Shown here: positions 24,799-36,998 of the stretch, piece after piece
How the letters are laid out: each line of letters begins with the position of its first letter
Numbering within the stretch: position 1 is the first letter of the stretch
NCBI GenBank assembly: GCA_024305405.1
Contig: JAKNDB010000110.1
Location: forward strand, 496,001-560,000
Reading direction: 5' to 3'
DNA: 64,000 nt
From: Dirofilaria immitis
Taxonomy: Eukaryota > Nematoda > Chromadorea > Rhabditida > Onchocercidae
Translations under genes and position numbers: made by a program
Notes under the pieces: model-generated
What the model was told of the DNA's origin: nothing
Database searches by the model: none
What the model saw: the letters and a program-made list of their open reading frames with translations, nothing else

Positions 24799-26591
24799 TC
24801 AAATATCGAAAAGTCGACGAACAAGCTGAATGTCGCGTGGCATTACTGTTATCCGTTTAGCATGCTGACTGCATAAGAAAGCGTTTTCAAAAAATTGGAC
24901 CATGAAAGCTTCCGCAGCCTGAAATAGAATCCTTTTGAAAATAGGAAGAAAACCATTTTTGTTAAGTAAATTTGTACAGCTTTGACATCTTATAACATGC
25001 CTTCAAGATATCAATGCAACTGAAACCTTGTATTTTCATGTTTGATAAAAGAACGAAAACGATAAGAAATTATTTGCCCTAATTTTGAAATAATAGTTGC
25101 CTCAAATAGAATTAACCGTAAACAAAAACATAAAAGTTATGCGGTATGGTTAAACAGTCCCATATGTAAGATGTTATACAAACACTGGGCTCACAAAAAC
25201 ATTACATTCCAACATCCACAAGCAGTCAGAACTTAATCCTGATCTATTACTTATTGCATGCCCTATTTGTTTACCAAATTTAATCGTGTTTTTATGAGCT
25301 AAAACACCACAAAACGCCTCTAATGTGAATAAAGCAATTAACTAAATTTATTACAATTTATTAGACGGCCTGGCTATAAGATTTTATGTTCGCCGAAGTA
25401 ATCGGCTTAATATTCAATCATAAAATGCAAATAAATTTTTTTAAATATGATATCTAGATAATATTAGATTGGTCTTAACCTAATTCAAAAGAAGAAATTT
25501 GTTATTTTGTCAAAAATCATAACTACCAATATAAAAATGCGAAGAACCTCCTGAAGTGCAGCGACTGCTTCTACTGCAAAACGATACCCAACAGAAGAAT
25601 CAGATACTTCATTTGCAATTTCCTTAACAAGATGGGCAAATGGTAGCTTTCTGATCAACAACTTCGTTGATTTTTGATATTTACGGATCTCTTTCAGCGC
25701 TCTTACCCTGGCCTGGAATTCAAACTTTTAAGTCCAATCACTAATTGTGAACTGAAACGATTCATTATTTATTTCACAGACACGATAGACCCATAAAAAT
25801 CCAAAATATGCCTGTAGCGTCGAGAGCGTTTTTTGAATCGTGCATAGCTTTACGACCATACCGAGGATAACCACCACTGCGATCCAAAGTCCCTTCAAAT
25901 TCATTGATTATTTTTTCTCGATGTCCTTTATCTCCTTAATACCAAAAGTGAATTTCTTTTGTAGGATTTAGTTTTCTAGATTTCGATAATAATTATCAAC
26001 TGAAGCAGACAATTTATCAAAATGACTACTGTTAACTGTAAAACTGGTAAGCAATCTGAATTTTTGGGATACAAACACATCAACTTCCAAGACGCCTTAC
26101 TTTTTTGCTTTTGCCTCTGTTCTGAAATAAAATCACAATTTAAAACCCAACCTGGTATATGCTGAACTTTCGGAGAGATATTTTGGTGATATGTTGCAGA
26201 AAATACAGAATCTGGAACATCATATTAACAAATAAAAAAGAATAAAAGCAAATTATGAAGCCTTATACAAGTCTAAAAGTTTTATAATAAATTTGCGCAG
26301 AAATCTTTACACATAGCTGAAGAAGGTAACAGAAAGATCTCATAATTCTGGCGGATGACCTTTTAAAATCAAAAACACAAGAACTATAAAGATGGACTGT
26401 GAAGTTGCATGTTCACGTTCCACTAAAAATCAAGAACAGCCAAATGATTCAAATAATCTAAGGGAGTTTACTATGCAGTTTCACCCATAATAACAAATAT
26501 AATTAGACGAAATACCTTCAACAATTAAATTATTATTCGAAGGGCTAGAAGACACATCATATCTCCTCACACCTGCTTTAGTTCGTACCAT
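24799..26591 (-). CDS. cenp-a: Centromeric histone H3 variant (CENP-A)
   Basis: Replaces H3 in centromeric nucleosomes and founds the kinetochore. Six phase-consistent exons on the minus strand: 26516-26591, 26152-26211, 26101-26121, 25862-25934, 25548-25707, 24799-24918, 169 residues. The N-terminal tail of about 75 residues starts MVRTKAG, unlike the canonical H3 tail, and is longer. The histone fold follows: [21 protein letters not shown], then a loop 1 three residues longer than H3, then [20 protein letters not shown] and [17 protein letters not shown], with a short end LFDI. The longer loop 1 and the ALQEAAEAF wording match CENP-A rather than H3 or H3.3, and canonical nematode H3 genes usually lack such introns. 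An acceptor lies 8 nt before the ATG. The gene is single-copy here and no other histone gene neighbours it. Confidence 0.88.
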
Positions 26592-26605
26592 TTCAGTAGC
26601 TGCAA
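26592..26605 (-). promoter_or_regulatory. Candidate spliced-leader acceptor of CENP-A
   Basis: On the minus strand cttgcag lies 8 nt before the CENP-A ATG, with AG at 26600-26601. Such a short leader with no evident upstream exon is typical of nematode trans-splicing. Inference only. Confidence 0.4.
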
Positions 26606-27175
26606 GAAGCACGTATAATTTGAAGCGATAATACTTGAGATACTTTCTTGACTTAGGTTTAACTATGCTCACAGAAGGCAAATTGAGAATTCCTCCCTAC
26701 TTTTCGTGAAAGCCGCAATTCTGGATGACTCTAAAACTTCGGTTTAGCCTTACTAACTCCCTAAACTTGAAGTTTCCCGTGAAACTCAATTCCCAAAAAG
26801 CTACACAATGCGACGTAACACAACACCGCCACAACTCGATATAACAATAAATGGGAAATAAAACATTGTCCAACCAGTACCACTCTTTAAAAATTTGAAA
26901 TTTCCCGCACCGAACCGATTCACACAGCGCAACTTAAACGGACCAAAATAGTCGATCTCCTGGTACGGTCTATTTCGCAAAACTATTCAGAACCATATTG
27001 TTTCACGCGGATCACACTAGCTCTTTTCCCTTCGCCACAGTAAGGGGCCGTCACGCCATCACGCATTGTCACGCAACTAAGTAGATAGATGGCAAGAGTT
27101 GCCAGACATGGCCGACAAGCATTTAAATAAATAACTAAATTCAGTTGTCGAAATGAATCCTGTCGGACTCAACGT

Positions 27176-27442
27176 TTGAACAAGCTGAACGATTCGGACA
27201 AACTACAAGTGGAAATACTGATGTTACTCATTTTAAACATTTATTTCAGACAAGGTGGGAAAAAACCAAACCAGCGCAACACACAGAAATACCGGGAAGA
27301 GAAGGACCGTACTTTATTGAAGTGGATAGTGCAACAAAGACGACAAGATGCAACAAGTGGGATTGTTTCCAGTTCCTTAAAATATCCAACTATGACGGCT
27401 ACTGATGCTATGTTTCAACATTTTTATTCGCAAGTTAATTAA
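27176..27442 (+). CDS. Small unidentified open frame, tail-to-tail with GNPAT
   Basis: An open frame with no ATG of its own in frame (it opens near 27176), so a 5' exon would be needed. A nearby ATG at 27153 is in another frame, and an acceptor-like tttcag at 27242-27247 suggests an exon from 27248. The product is basic and hydrophilic (KPNQRNTQKYREEKDRTLLK, then WIVQQRRQD) and ends [10 protein letters not shown] do not recognise the family. Its stop overlaps the stop of the acyltransferase on the other strand. It lies head to head with CENP-A, about 560 bp from that gene's ATG, so a shared promoter region is possible. Confidence 0.3.
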   Translation: MNKLNDSDKLQVEILMLLILNIYFRQGGKKPNQRNTQKYREEKDRTLLKWIVQQRRQDATSGIVSSSLKYPTMTATDAMFQHFYSQVN

Positions 27443-30400
27443 ATCTTTGAAATAAATAAATGGTTATCAAGAGTAAGCTTGACCATACTGATGCTTTCCA
27501 GTAGCTCCATCATTCTTCGCAAGCGATAAACATTAACATCATATTCCCTTTCATTCTGGAAATTCTCTTTCATATCTTTGTATCAATTTTTCCAATAACA
27601 ACATTTAAACATCCATAATGAATTAGATGAATTATCTCAGCACAACATTCTAATCGATCTCGTTTTTGAAAAGATTAGAAGTTTTCGCATTTATATTAAC
27701 TGCTTATAAAGCGGTCAACAGAGACCGGAAACTTAAAATCACTAAGCGACTTCTATAACCATTTTGATACAAACTTACACGTCTGCAAGCAACCTGCAAA
27801 CTGCAAAATGCTGATAATACATTCCGAGTTACATCCGATGTAATAGAAACTGAGTGAAGCGTGTTATTCCCTTGCTGCTTAGCATACAAATTTATAGCAA
27901 GCTGTAGCGAATTTTCGAAAAGTACTTCATTTGTAAAGTGAGTACCTACCAGTTGTGCCAAAGATTGCATTACAAAGTAATATCTGACAATGAATGGCTG
28001 AAAAAAGTACATTCTTATAGCAATGTTTGCAAAATGTGTATAGAAGGAAACATAAATGTAAATGTAACGTGTAAAGTGCAACAATAATAATATAATATAA
28101 AGCAATAAAACGAACGAGAGACTAATGGATAATGAACAAATTACAACAGCAGCTGCAATTCAATAGAGAAGTTGGAGTCTATTTTTAGTTTTACTACTTT
28201 TTGTAATCTACATCACCTGCATGAGGAAGGCAATTTGTTCCAGTATCTGTTCCTCTTTCAAAATAATATAGTCATCATTCAGTGAAATGGCTGAAATTCG
28301 CACCAGACAATTGAGACTGTTCGTAAATAACTCATCAATCTCTTCTTCTTGCAATGAGCAAACAAATTCGTAAGCAAATAATGATCTAAGTTCTCTAAAA
28401 AATGGAGATCATAAAATGAATTCGAAGCATACGCGATAATGAATTCGGAGCACGTACGAATTATTCCTATCTTGGTCGAATGAAGTTTTGAAGATTTCTA
28501 CGTTTTTTCTTGATTTTTTTGATCCATAACTTTTTACTTATTCGCTATTTAATACTAAAAAGTAATTTGTTTTAATACCGGAATATGTGATTTGCTCTTG
28601 ATAGTGCTTGATTAGACAATAGTATATGGCATAACAGGCTTACATCGACAAAATCATGCATCATCTATAAACAACGTATACAATATCCAATAGTTACAGC
28701 AGTCAAGGGATCTAGAAAAAACTATTCAACACATTTACAACATACTGAAGACTGTAATCTTTTAAATCTAATCATTCAAGAATTTTTTTTCATTTCAAGC
28801 GATAAATATTGCAATCGACAAAAGAGATGATTGCCCAGTATATAGCAAATCAAATTTCAAAACTTTCAATTTACGCTATTCTTTTTGATAGGCAACATTT
28901 TATTAAGATTAAAATTTCTATCAAATTGTATGGGTTTCTTCTGCAAATTGAGTTTACTAGTTTAATTTATTTAGTAAGTAACTACTAGGAAATAATAGGA
29001 ATTTCATTAAGATAGCATCCTTAATTTTGACTGTTTATACCATCGTTACTACGAACTAGTGGAAAATTCAGTAAATCTCAACTGCGAAAAAAATGCAAAT
29101 ATTTACAAAGCAAAGAAACTTCGATGTGATTGTTATTATTCTGTAACTCAAATAAGATTTTTCCGTCCGCAACAAAACTAATCACACTGTCTTCGATTGA
29201 AAATGAGTAAAGTTCATCGGACACAGAATTGAAAAAATACATTTCTCGAGAGCATAAATTCGGTCCAATAGCATCAGCAATTTCCTTTGCTAGCAAATTT
29301 TTCTTTTCACTTTATGTATCATGGCATATTCCATATGCTTGAAACAGCTATCTCAATACAGCTCTAGTAATTATTTACCTGATTAGCATAATGTGAGAGA
29401 ATCGTTTCGCACAACATTTCTTCTAAGTAATTCTTCTTTAAACCATTATTTTCAACGCATTTGAATCTCTTCAGTTCTATTAATGAATTATGAAACACAG
29501 TGTTATATTGGAACAAATCGGAATGCAATTTCAAATAGTACCTGTAAAAGACTTTTTATTCTATAACTTCAATTTTAATTTGATTCCACGTCAAGAGTAT
29601 AGAAATGTACTACTGCCCGGGGTTAGAAAACAAAGTATCAGTATGCGTATATGTTCAGATAAGTCTATTAGAAACTCAGTACTTTTTCAGCAAATAAGTT
29701 TTTTAGCTTATCAACCTAGCATTATGACCAGCAGAGGTTGCAAACCTTAAATCATCAGCAATACTTCTTCTGACTATAATTTGGCGTCCCATTCTTATGA
29801 TTAATGCAACGAAGTCTTCTAAATAAGTTTGTAGTTCGCTAAATATTAACTTCTGATGGCTAACGCTCTTTACCTGCAAATAAAATATTGAATGGAAGCC
29901 ACCAGCTAGAGATAAAAAAATATCAAACACTCTATCCTGTAAATCAGAAAAAATAAATAAAATCCGAGAATTGAAAAGATATAAAAATTAAAAAAATACC
30001 TGTAATAAGATAGCACAAGTGTAAGGCCAAACAGTTACTGTACTATTTGAATTCTGTAAATGTATTATGTAAAGCGCCAAGTCCTTAACTGCTTTTTTTC
30101 ATTATCTGACAATTTATTGTCGACATAAATCTGCAAAGATTGGTATACAATATATATTTGTATCAGTTACAAAGTAAGTGAAGAAATATACTCATAATGA
30201 GAATAATTCACCAGAATACTAGAAGGCGCAATATAGTTACGGTATACACGGTACACAGCTACTTGGTATGACAGATTCTAAATGTGCCGGGACTTGATAC
30301 ATTTTAATTACGAAATCTGTACCACGTATTTACTCTCCAGATAAAAACTAGCCTAAGCTACATAAATTAATTAAGGCATGATGCATAAAGTTAAAACTAA

Positions 30401-32373
30401 AGAGAGATCAGCTTTATACTTCAAAAAACCATACATTGTCATGTATAATCATATACAGATCTCTTTCCATATTTCATTACAGAATGCAATATTTCATCAC
30501 TCAGAAAACATGCCAATATATTTATATTTATACCTGCCAGGGTGGATGCCAGCGGTTTATCCTTCCATTAAAGTATTTTCGCATAGAGATTGGTTCACCA
30601 AAATTCACATAAATGTGACCAAAACGCTTGTTAAGAATTTCGCGCGATTTAAAAAGTCCTGTAAATTAATAAACCATTTTTGGCAAACTCGAAAGATGAT
30701 CAGTATTCCAGTTATAAAACTACCTGTTGTCGTCTCTTGTGGTTTTGGAAAGCCAAAAAGTTCGTAAGCATAGAGAAATTCTTCCAAAATCTTATCATAA
30801 TCGATGGTAACTGGAACAACAATCTAAACAAAGAGTTGAAGGAAATGACTTTCATGGGAAAACATTTTCAAAATTACAGACAGTATTTGCAAATCCATAG
30901 AAAACAACTGGCATCAAAAACAATCACAATAACTCAGAATCCTTTCTCAGAAAGCTGAAACTAACCAAATCGTATATCCGACATCGAAAGAATGGCTCCA
31001 GGCACATCTGTAGCAAACCAAATTTTGGATAGAGACTTTTGCCTGATCTACTACGAGCACCTTCTAAGAAAAATTCAATCGGGTTATCCGTTTCGCATAG
31101 TTGCATTTGCACATAATTACTGAACAGTGACCAATAGAGTGCATCCTGCAATGATGCGATAGCTTCGAAAAAGTCCAATAAAAATAAGTTTGTCATTTAT
31201 AAACGAATTCGTTGAAGAATTCCACAAAAACCAAAGGCTTTATATTTTCACACGAAAAATACTTGGGTATGTATGTACCTTTCCAAACTGTCGCTTCATA
31301 AAAAAGATCCACAACGGCGTAAAGTTTCACCCAAAAATCTTGAAGTCATAAAATCCATCCCAGTAGCAACGACTGGTAGTGATAGATTGTGATTGAAACA
31401 AAGAAGAGAAACAATCAAGAAATCCATATAACTCTGTAAAAGATGTCTTGTGGAGGAATTTTGAAAACCGATCGATCATAAAAACGAATTCAAAAAGATT
31501 TTACTAGATCTGAACAAATCCATAACACACTTACTCTGTGTGTTGGCATAAAAATAATAGGGTCACTCTTAGAATATTCTCGTATTCGCAATAGTTGTCC
31601 ATCATTGAAATAAACGCCATCGTATACTGTCTTCATTAAGATCAATATTATTTTAAAATATATAAATAAAACTAATCGATATTAAAAACTGGAAAAAATT
31701 AATTGATCACGCAAAGATCAAATCAACAATCACTTAGTATGGATCCCCACAAGAAAAGATGAGTAACACAATAGCTTAAATGAGTAACACGATCAAACTA
31801 TCGTGTTATTTAAAATAGACTAACGGAAAAGTTCTATATCAATAATCTGTCAACACTGAATTGAAAATTAAGTTCAAAAATATATACCCTAATTGTTTTT
31901 GTAATCACATAGCCAACTGATCGAATAACTAACAACTGCATTTGATGAGCCATACTACGCAATATTAGCCTTGATTCATCAGATAACAGTTTTCTTGTAG
32001 TATTTCGCTTTGCACATTCCTCTTTTATAACCTGCTGAATATTCAAGGATGAATTAGCATTGCAAATTTGTGCTTTCTTCAGATTACTAAACAAGTTAAA
32101 CTATATTTAACTCTAATAAGAGACCAGCCTCAGTAAGTGAAAAATTTTACTAACCATAGTCAAGGTTCAATAATAGCTTTGATTACGAAAACTGACCTGC
32201 ACAGACTCTGTTTTTAAAATCATTTCTATTATTTCATTTGAATTTCTCTGCTTCTGTCGTCTATCATTTCTCCTGGGAAAGTTTTTTGGCTGTGTAATCC
32301 ATGCAATTTCACCTCCTGCCTTATCAATGATTTGGAGCCAGTCCATCATGCCATTTTCAAGTCGATTGTTCAT
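27439..32373 (-). CDS. acl-7: Dihydroxyacetone-phosphate acyltransferase (GNPAT type)
   Basis: Peroxisomal enzyme that acylates dihydroxyacetone phosphate, the first step of ether-lipid (plasmalogen) synthesis. Exons read on the minus strand: 32197-32373, one from 32076 to about 31895, 31535-31630, 31279-31433, 30966-31145, 30724-30823, 30534-30658, 30000-30130, one from about 29932, others near 29370-29480 and 29080-29300, 28217-28394, one ending near 27775, and 27439-27555. All acyltransferase blocks are present: block I HRSYMD (HX4D catalytic motif), [15 protein letters not shown]; block [16 protein letters not shown]; block [16 protein letters not shown]; block [15 protein letters not shown] and [12 protein letters not shown]. 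The C-terminal region also follows human GNPAT ([24 protein letters not shown]). The protein ends Ser-Lys-Ile, a PTS1-like peroxisomal signal. Two homopolymer frame breaks (31300-31305 and 30093-30099) are probably assembly errors. The C-terminal exon order around 29 kb is uncertain. Confidence 0.92.
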
Positions 32374-33754
32374 GATGAAAACAGTTGCTAATTCAATATT
32401 TCACGTTTATTACGAAGTTCCTGCACAAAAATAATGACCAAATGACAGCCAGAATTTCTGTTAGCAGTGATTTTTCTCATCTATTGCACTTATATCCTGA
32501 AAAAAAAAAACTTTGATTTTAAGTTTTAAGTGGCATAAGCCTGCATCTATCGATATCACAATCAACCAAACCAAAGTCTGATAAAAATATGAATGAATTA
32601 GGGAACAAATTTGGTAAATAATAATAATAATAAAGAAAAGTTAACATGAAGCAAGGATGCCAAGCCTTATTTTCACTTGTGGTTTTGAAACTGAATGGAA
32701 CGAAATAATTTAAGGTCTCTAAAGGCCTACTTTCACCGCCGCAAAGTAAAACTTAGAGTGAAGTATGCAATCAATAATCGCTACCGATCAGTATCATAAT
32801 GAGTAGCAAAAATGCAAACAAGGGGAACTGAAAACTTCACACATGAAAAAATAAGTGTTGGTGACAGGATAAATTTAGCGAAACGTACTTTCGTTAACCA
32901 AAACAAATTTGATGAGAAATTCAATATGAAGTAGGGAAAACAGCAAGAATATCAGTATTCCTATATTTTTGTCTTCATCTACACTATTCATTTTTCACTT
33001 AAATGTGATCGTGACAAATAAATCTGGAAAAGAAACGCAACGTCAGCCATCTATATAGACCGATCCCGTTTTATCATTACATTTGTTATGTACAATATGC
33101 AACAAACCATAGCAACGACGTACGCAAAAGGCTGTGAAATGTTAATTAAAAGACAGGAGTACAATTGTATTACGCCGCTACTCCCACATTTTTAGTGCCA
33201 TGTACTCTCTTTACCTTCTTTTATTTATTTCACATTTATAAATCATTTTTGTTCAATCGATTTACTAGATGACGAGCTCCCGAAAATTCTACACTCCTTG
33301 CATTTGGTCTCATTACAAAGCATAACTAAAAAGCAAAGACAAAAATTCATCGAAACTTCCTGATTAATTCCTACACATATTAGCATATCACCGTTAAAAA
33401 AATCAAATAATTTAGCAAGCAACAAGAAACAAACAACTGCATCACATTCAAAAAACAAAGACATGCCTATGCCAAACTTATGAGAGAATAATGTGCATAG
33501 CACAGTTATCAGAACAGTGCTTTTAATAGCTCTAAAAACACAAAACGAAAAAAAATAACACAATCTCTATCAAAAGAAATTGTGTTCTATGGCATTAATG
33601 GGCAGGTTATTTGTCACACAAATATTAATACATAATCTTTTGGCGTGTACATAACAAATACATCATGTTAAAAAAATGACATAAATACATCTCCAAAAAC
33701 TCGGATAAACCGGTACAAATGTATACACATTCCAATCTTCTTAATATTGGTAAT
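32374..33754. other. Gap between GNPAT and nuclear receptor
   Basis: Holds the GNPAT upstream region and the nuclear-receptor 3' end on the minus strand. There is a short run of taa/aat units near 32618-32632. No coding sequence recognised. Confidence 0.5.
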
Positions 33755-36700
33755 TCAAGGATCTTTCAAACACACTTCTTTAACAAAATTATCCATTTTC
33801 CAATTCTCTTCAAAGAAATCCATAACTTGCATATTTTCCTCATTTTGAGCAATTATGTTCTAAAAAAAATTTTAATATAGCACATATAAGTCCCGTCGAA
33901 AATAATAATGACCATCTAATTGCCTTTATGAAATACTACGCAAAGCACCTACCTGCACTGAAGATGCCATCATAAGCAAACTACCGTACTTTTGTGCACC
34001 CATAGTTATTCCACATTTCGAAGTTATTAGATAAAACAATGCTGACAAATATTTTGATCTTTCGGCATAAATTTGAGACTTTGCTATAGGTGAGAGGTTA
34101 ATTGCATCTGGAAATAAAAACAAATAATGTCTGAAAAAACCTAAAATATATCTGCATTGCATCTCAATAAATTAATGGAACAAACCGGGGTTAAAGAAGA
34201 CGCTAGCTTTGAATAACGCGAATTCCGGCATAGTAATTTTTAACTGTCTGAATGGAATCATAATCTCATCCATTTGTCGGTGATAGATAGACCTATAACA
34301 CACGAAAACGTTTAGAAACTCAAAATTCACATTAAAAAGTTTACAGATGATTTAGCAAACAATAAAAGTAAACAAAGCAGTATTGAACTTGCAATGCAAA
34401 CCTACCTACAGCCAGGCAATTTAACTTCATTTTGAACTTGACGTCGAATATAGGCACCATTGGGCAATACCAGTTTATCAGCACCATGGTCAGGTGCATA
34501 GTAATTTCGATTTAAAAGGTTGAAAGTGAATCCGAAGTTTTTTATCAGTGCAATCTGCAGTGTTTACATTATGCATGAAGTTTGGATTTTACCACCCATA
34601 AAATCTCACAAATAATGTAATTTGAACAAAAAAAATGAATTTACTCGATCATCCAAGGACAGCTGATTAAATAAATCAAAGGTTTTTGCCCATTCCAATC
34701 CAACTCGCATTTCTCGTTTATTCCACATTTGTATGTCTTTTAATGTTGCAATATATAACTCCTTCACAGTTGTATATGGCTGAATATATGAAAACTTTTA
34801 TAAATAATGTAAATAACTATTCAGAAGCGACTTTACAAATAATAAATCACTGATTCCAAAAAATTTCGGCCATTACAGAAGTCAAAATCGAAGGGATCTT
34901 GATTTACTATTATGAAAACTAACGTCTATTTTGAGGTTATTAACCTCGTTAACAAGTGAAGGTTCACAAACGGCTTCTTTAAGTCCACTGATTTCAGGAA
35001 GTACACACTGCCGTAACCTCATACACAATTTCTCAATCGCTAACAAACGCTCTATCAGCTGCAAAAATAATCCATCAATTTTTGCTGCCCTATTGATAAC
35101 AAATTACACACGGTTACAAAATTTAGAATACAAAGAATACTGATTATGAAGTGAAATGTAAATAAAACATAAGCACCCTTTACCCTTTCTTCTGCCGAAC
35201 GTATATGAACTACACAATCATCTTCAGAATTTTGATTATTCATTTTCATTTTCTTGGTTGGCCCAATGCGATCACGATCATTTTGAATTGCTAAAAAAAG
35301 GACTTCAATAATACGTGAAAAAAAGAAAAGCTACCTAAATTTGTGTTTTAAAGCATCTCCCATTGAATATGAATATACACTTATAAATAAATATATTTAA
35401 CGATACGAAGCTTTATAAAGAAAACGATAAACCTTTGGCATCCATTCCTACAGCAACGCATTTGTTGAAACGGCAATGTCGACAGGCACAGCGGATGTCT
35501 ACAGAATTTACATTAATCAATAAAATTTTAAGAAAATCTTCACGTAGAAGACCACAACCGTAAGATGGAAGGAAAACTATTAAAAATTCCTTTACTATCA
35601 TTAATACTTTATATAATGCAATAGAAAGTATAACTTTTCCTTCAGAATATATAACTTACTTTTGTTGACATCACAGTTACCTTGGTACTGACAAACAAAC
35701 GTGTGCTCTGATACAATAGTACGACGAAAAAATGTTTTGCTGAAGTATACACAAATACATATTTTTAAAAAGCATAGAAAACATTTTGAAAAAAGTTCTC
35801 CACTCTTCAATTTCTGCTAGGCAACTAAAGTAAAGCTAATCTGCACACGTAAAAAACATACTCTATTAAACTGCACCAAAAGGTCGTGTAAATCCTGTAG
35901 GTAAAATTCCAACAAAAACAATACAGAAACGCTAACCATCCATTGCAGCTCGCCACACCGTAATGGTAACCTGTTGCGAGATCTGAACAGACTGCACAGA
36001 GTTCACCTTCAGGAACTTTTCGGCCTGAAATAAGTGAGTCAGATGTCGCATTATTGAAAGAAGTGAAATGTAATTATTCACCTGGAAATAGTTCTTCTGG
36101 AAACGATTTTATTACAAATTACAAAATGACGTTAGCAATAGCGCTATTTCTATCTGCAAAATAACTGAAAGCATATGAAAGAAAAGTATCTGAATTTTGT
36201 GCAGTTCCACGTCCACACAATCCTGTGCAGTAAGAAAATGCATGGGAAAGAAAATCATTCTCAGAACTGACCAGATAAGATTGAACTATGATTGAACTAT
36301 GTAAAATTTTGCAATATGCACAATGATATGAATTTCTAATTTACCATAATCCAAACACAACTTACATCTCCATCATATGTTTTTTTTCATTTTTTAACAA
36401 CGATTAGTCTGAATAATTTGTCTCAGTATTTTGCCAACCTTTGCCCACAAAAATACAAAACTCGACAAAGCAATGAAACGTATATTGCATCAAATGAAAA
36501 CATGTAAAGCGACTTAGCATCTCAAGCCATTATTATAATGTCATTAAATACTAGTGAGTAGCCTAATAGAGTTTTGTTATGTGTCCACTTCGATATGATA
36601 AAAAGCCCATTCTGCAACATGCAGCTGTCAGTATGGATTACCGTGAAAATGTTTTATCACATCAGACCCAACCAATAGCTTTAAGCATCGAGCCAGTGCC

Positions 36701-36998
36701 ACAATGGCATGAATACAGAAGGCATGTTCATGATGTGGCATAGCTCTTCCAATACAAAAACTAGAACGACACCCAGAACAACCGCTCGAAGACGAATATG
36801 ACAAATTACAATTACGAAGACGAATATGACAAATTACAATTACGTTTCCTTAGAATACCTGCTACTTGCGAGCAGATAAAGTAGTTTTAACAGAATAAAA
36901 CTGTTGTGGTATGAACAAACTTACGTTGTGCCATTTAAAGTCGTCGAAATTTCACTGCCAACAATATCTTCAAGACTACAGTCGATTATGTCTCGAAA
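33755..36998 (-). CDS. Nuclear hormone receptor (nematode NHR family)
   Basis: Ligand-regulated type transcription factor of the nucleus. Exons on the minus strand: 36925-36998 (N-terminal piece starting FRDIIDCSLEDIVG), 35937-36024, 35660-35739, 35433-35498, 35184-35290, 34924-35058, 34645-34779, 34406-34554, 34186-34292, 33953-34107, 33755-33859. The DNA-binding domain is complete: CAVCSDLATGYHYGVASCNGC, with P-box CNGCKTFFRR, then CQYQGNC and RCACRHCRFNKCVAVGMDAK. The CNGCK P-box is typical of the expanded nematode HNF4-derived receptors rather than the CEGCK form. The ligand-binding domain includes GLEWAKTFDLFNQLSLDDRI and IALIKNFGFTFNLLNRNY, the helix 3-5 signature. It ends EEVCLKDP-like (VKEVCLKDP). 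The ATG and possibly one small exon between 36024 and 36925 were not found, as the phases of those two exons do not join directly. Confidence 0.9.
36280..36301. repeat. 11-bp tandem duplication
   Basis: Two copies of attgaactatg directly adjoin within an intron of the nuclear receptor gene. Confidence 0.85.
36788..36843. repeat. 28-bp perfect tandem duplication
   Basis: Two identical 28-bp copies beginning gaagacgaatatgac (36788-36815 and 36816-36843) inside the long first intron of the nuclear receptor. Perfect identity points to a recent event. Confidence 0.9.

Noticed and set aside
24799..26591. Canonical histone H3 or H3.3
   Set aside because: The tail is unrelated, loop 1 is longer, and the helix wording is of CENP-A type.
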